A program made the position numbers and the translations under genes. Of a stretch of DNA of 64,000 nt, positions 61,641 through 64,000 are shown in pieces (the stretch's first letter is position 1; every line of letters begins with the position of its first letter). The stretch is from Ktedonobacter sp. SOSP1-85 (GTDB taxonomy: Bacteria > Chloroflexota > Ktedonobacteria > Ktedonobacterales > Ktedonobacteraceae): assembly GCF_016587415.1 (NCBI RefSeq), contig NZ_BNJI01000001.1, positions 4,999,501 to 5,063,500 of the forward strand. Direction: 5' to 3'. A model generated the notes under the pieces. It made no database searches and was not told where the DNA came from. It saw only the letters and a list, made by a program, of their open reading frames with translations.

Positions 61641-62939
61641 ATGCAGACAACACACTTTGATAATGCGACTACTCCCACTCTTGAAGAGGCGGTGCTGGTG
61701 GAACCCGGTGTGGTTCCTCCTGGCAAACAGACAAGATCTATTACTCTTGCTCTGACCTTTCTCATAGGGTGCGTCACCTTAATCATGACCGGGTTTGCGA
61801 TTATCATCCCCGTCTTTCCCCAGCGTTTGCAAGCGTTGGGGCTGGGACCTGAGACGCTGGCGTTAATGGAAGGTGCCTTTGGTCTGGGCATGTTCCTCTT
61901 TAGCACACCAATGGGAACATGGGCGGGTCGTATTGGTCGTAAACCTATTCTCTTTATCTCGTTAGCTGGTTTTATTGGCACGAATATCGCTCTGGCATTT
62001 GTGAATGTGCCGCTGTTGTTTATTCTCATTCGCTTTGTCGAGGGCATGCTGATATCTGGTCTGATGCCTGTGGCGATGGCGATGATTGGCGATACCATTC
62101 CGTTGGAGCGACAGGGGCGCTGGATTGGTTTTGTCACGACGGCCCAGGCGGTTGGGATTGCCCTGGGACCCGGAATTGGCGGCTTCCTCTACCAATCGTT
62201 GGGTTTTACCAGCCCATTCCTGTTCTCAGCCGGAATTGCGTTGGCGGCTTCGCTCCTGGCAATCTTTATGGTGCCCGAAACCTTGCCGGATGCGGTGCGG
62301 CTAGAGGCCCGGCAACCAAAGGTAAAGTCGGGGTCAATCACGAGCAACAAGCAAGATTTGAGTCTTCTTGGCCTGGTCTTGCTCTTCCTGCCATTCCTGG
62401 TGATCGATTTTGGCATGATCTTCACCTATCCATTTGTCTTTCCGCAATACCCCTTCTTCTTTGAAAAGGTCCTGCACTATAGCGCGGCCCAATATGGCAT
62501 CATTATCAGCACCTATGGGCTGGCCCTGGCCGTGTTCCCGCTCTTCCTGGGTCGTCTGAGCGAGACCCTGCCGAAGAAGCCACTCATTGTGATTGGGAGC
62601 TTGCTCTTTGGCGGCCTGAACCTGTTTATGTTTGCGGCCCCCTTCTATCCGCTGCTCCTGCTGGGCTCGGTACTGGGAGGGCTGGGAAGTGCCCTGGTGC
62701 AGCCAGCGATGGGCAGCATCTATCTGGGTGCTACGACCGATAAGAATCGCGGCCAGGTAATGGGGATACGTGGCTCAGCCATTTCTCTGGCCGTGATGCT
62801 TGGCCCGCTGACGCAAGCGCTCGTCGGACACTGGATCACCCCGCAGACGACCTTCGCCATCGGTGTCGCCTTATCGTTAGGCATGGCTGGAGTGGCGTTT
62901 GCCTTGTTGAAGAGCCCACAACAGACTACGGAAGCATAA
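61641..62939 (+). CDS. MFS transporter, drug-efflux type
   Basis: 432 residues from the ATG at 61641, with AGGGAAG upstream. Twelve membrane helices. The MFS A-motif is GTWAGRIGRKP between helices 2 and 3, and IALGPGIGGFLYQSLGF is like the motif C (antiporter) of drug exporters. The central loop contains KVKSGSITSNKQD. Proton-driven export of small molecules is inferred. A 46-residue gene follows after 23 bases. Confidence 0.92.
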   Translation: MQTTHFDNATTPTLEEAVLVEPGVVPPGKQTRSITLALTFLIGCVTLIMTGFAIIIPVFPQRLQALGLGPETLALMEGAFGLGMFLFSTPMGTWAGRIGRKPILFISLAGFIGTNIALAFVNVPLLFILIRFVEGMLISGLMPVAMAMIGDTIPLERQGRWIGFVTTAQAVGIALGPGIGGFLYQSLGFTSPFLFSAGIALAASLLAIFMVPETLPDAVRLEARQPKVKSGSITSNKQDLSLLGLVLLFLPFLVIDFGMIFTYPFVFPQYPFFFEKVLHYSAAQYGIIISTYGLALAVFPLFLGRLSETLPKKPLIVIGSLLFGGLNLFMFAAPFYPLLLLGSVLGGLGSALVQPAMGSIYLGATTDKNRGQVMGIRGSAISLAVMLGPLTQALVGHWITPQTTFAIGVALSLGMAGVAFALLKSPQQTTEA

Positions 62940-62962
62940 CTATCTTTGAAACAGAGAGAACC

Positions 62963-63103
62963 ATGACAAAAGAACAATTGCTCGACCTGATAGAGGCGCT
63001 TGGCTTGATTGACCTGGGGGATGCCATCGCCTACCTGGACCCAGATGGAGCGGTCGAAGCGCTCCTCATTACCGAGAAGGAGCCACAAACGATGTGTGCG
63101 TGA
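62963..63103 (+). CDS. 46-residue protein downstream of the MFS gene
   Basis: MTKEQLLDLIEALGLIDLGD, AIAYLDPDGAVEALLITEKE and PQTMCA. It is acidic and helical, without a membrane segment, with AGAGAGAAC before the ATG. The even amino-acid usage and tight spacing to the MFS gene support a real short gene. Function unknown. The stop codon overlaps the base of the hairpin. Confidence 0.55.
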   Translation: MTKEQLLDLIEALGLIDLGDAIAYLDPDGAVEALLITEKEPQTMCA

Positions 63104-63160
63104 GGTAGGTGCGATGGTAGGACCATGCCTGTGGGCATGGTCCTACCATCGCACCTACCT
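63103..63160. terminator. 27-bp perfect hairpin between convergent genes
   Basis: Arms at 63103-63129 and 63134-63160 are fully complementary with a 4-base loop. It touches the stop codons of the 46-residue gene (+) and the TPR gene (-), so it can terminate both. It is exceptionally long for an intrinsic terminator, and there is no T-run. Confidence 0.7.
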
Positions 63161-63651
63161 TACTCCCATGTCTTATCAAGTTGGGGGGCGTAGAACAAGA
63201 GCGCTCGCTTGTAGCGCAAGAGATTCTCGTCGGCGGTCGTCTCCGCGAGCTGGGTTAGAAGGAGTTCCACTGATTCGCTGTACTGCCGGGCATTGTAGAG
63301 AGCCATTGCCAGGAAGACAGGGAAGGCGCGATTATGCGGGAACTCCTTTATCCCACGTTTGAAAGTTTCGATTGACTGGTCGTATGCTCCCAACGCCCGG
63401 TAGGTGCTCCCCAGGCCCAGTAGTGCCCCTTCCAGGTTAGCGCCTGCAAGCCCCTGCTCAATGGCCTGGACGTAAAAAGGAACCGCCTCATGCTCCAGTC
63501 CTAAATTATCATGCACCCAGGCAGTCTGATAATTAATCTGAGGATCATCGGGAGCGGCGGCAACCAGGTCCAGCAGGATCTCGCGGGCCTCTTCGGCATG
63601 CCCAGTCTCGCGGAGGTGAATTGCTTGCTGTAAGCGATCGTGCATCGTCAT
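63160..63651 (-). CDS. TPR-repeat protein
   Basis: 163 residues with about four tetratricopeptide units (LQQAIHLRETGHAEEAREIL, NYQTAWVHDNLGLEHEAVPF, LLGLGSTYRALGAYDQSIET, AMALYNARQYSESVELLL). It binds a protein partner; which one is unknown. Resembles the single-domain tetratricopeptide proteins common in Firmicutes and Chloroflexota. No membrane segment. The stop codon lies at the edge of the long hairpin. Confidence 0.88.
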   Translation of the reverse strand: MTMHDRLQQAIHLRETGHAEEAREILLDLVAAAPDDPQINYQTAWVHDNLGLEHEAVPFYVQAIEQGLAGANLEGALLGLGSTYRALGAYDQSIETFKRGIKEFPHNRAFPVFLAMALYNARQYSESVELLLTQLAETTADENLLRYKRALLFYAPQLDKTWE

Positions 63652-64000
63652 ATGCGTATATGCCCTTTTTAACTCGAAGTGTCTAGGAGAAATGTACTTA
63701 AGAGGTTAACCATACGCGCGAGCAATGCCATCTGTCAAGCGGGCCCTGAAAATTAAGTTGTGCGCAATCCTATTGACAACTCCATATTTAGAGAGTAGTC
63801 TTTTCTATACAGGATTACAGTTGAACTTTGCCTTTTGTAAAAAAGATGGCTTTGTACAGTGATAGTGATAATGGCTATCCTTTGTAGAATGCATTTGTAG
63901 GGAAGGGTGGCATGGTGAAAACCCGGCCAGGCGTCAATATACTGTTTCATTGAGCGAGCAAGTATGCTCCTTTCGCCCAAAGGATTGAGCAAGGGAAAAA
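63652..64000. other. Stretch with no recognised gene
   Basis: Upstream of the TPR gene to the window edge. An 80-codon minus-strand frame at 63753-63992 has no domain and no ribosome-binding site and is not called. Confidence 0.5.

Noticed and set aside
63753..63992. An 80-codon minus-strand frame at the right edge
   Set aside because: No recognisable domain and no ribosome-binding site.

Overview
The window looks like a chromosomal segment of a Ktedonobacteria-type Chloroflexota (Ktedonobacter, Dictyobacter and relatives). This is an inference from gene style, not from a marker gene. The clues are PAS/GAF histidine kinases standing alone, a WD40-repeat Ser/Thr kinase, a DUF4097 membrane protein, a fused response regulator/thioredoxin reductase, several flavin or F420-type oxidoreductases each beside its own small regulator, and a very high density of IS200/IS605, IS607, IscB, ISL3, IS4 and IS5 elements. 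There is no rRNA, no complete tRNA and no CRISPR array.

Layout. 1-7.1 kb: stress and carbon genes (RR-thioredoxin reductase fusion running off the left edge, aldo/keto reductase, triple-BON protein, Hsp20, transaldolase, Kelch propeller). 7.1-11 kb: UBP zinc-finger protein, a divergent elongation factor P and a histidine kinase. 11-16 kb: an aminoglycoside-phosphotransferase-like kinase downstream of a heterodimeric ABC exporter. 16-18.2 kb: an ISL3 and TnpB wreck. One hairpin repeat occurs at 10989, 16292 and 17016. 18.3-24.7 kb: SRPBCC/coiled-coil protein, an mgtA scrap between 15-bp direct repeats, a second histidine kinase and a gene cut by a transposase. 24.6-30.7 kb: transposase remains around an Rrf2-regulated pair of thioredoxin-reductase-like enzymes. 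30.8-38 kb: LLM oxidoreductase, SDR and MerR with a MerR-type promoter, a probable group II intron fragment, a MarR operon, LysE exporter, DHFR-like protein and tautomerase.

38-42 kb: an IS605-type element has landed in a small membrane-protein gene at a TTAC site, and both halves of the gene are still visible. Its TnpA is doubly dead while TnpB looks intact. 42.6 kb: the 3' half of a tRNA-Gly(UCC), a typical attachment-site scar. 43-48 kb: SRPBCC, TetR, monooxygenase and F420-type genes, uncharacterised proteins and a DUF4097 protein. 48.2-52.8 kb: WD40 Ser/Thr kinase with an IscB element (iscB plus its 5' omega/HEARO RNA) inserted eight bases before its start codon, then a membrane protein with RHIM-like motifs. 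53-59 kb: secreted Cys-rich protein, SDR scrap, NmrA/DUF6220 pair and a GH3 glycosidase divergent from a LacI regulator. 59-61.3 kb: an IS607 element with three genes (serine recombinase, an unknown 96-residue protein translationally coupled to it, and TnpB). 61.4-64 kb: a gene remnant, an MFS exporter with a 46-residue companion, a 27-bp perfect hairpin and a TPR protein.

Common themes are local regulator plus redox-enzyme cassettes (Rrf2, MerR, MarR, TetR), efflux, and RNA-guided-nuclease transposons of three kinds (TnpB of IS605 type, TnpB of IS607 type, IscB). The two complete TnpB proteins and IscB keep all their catalytic residues.
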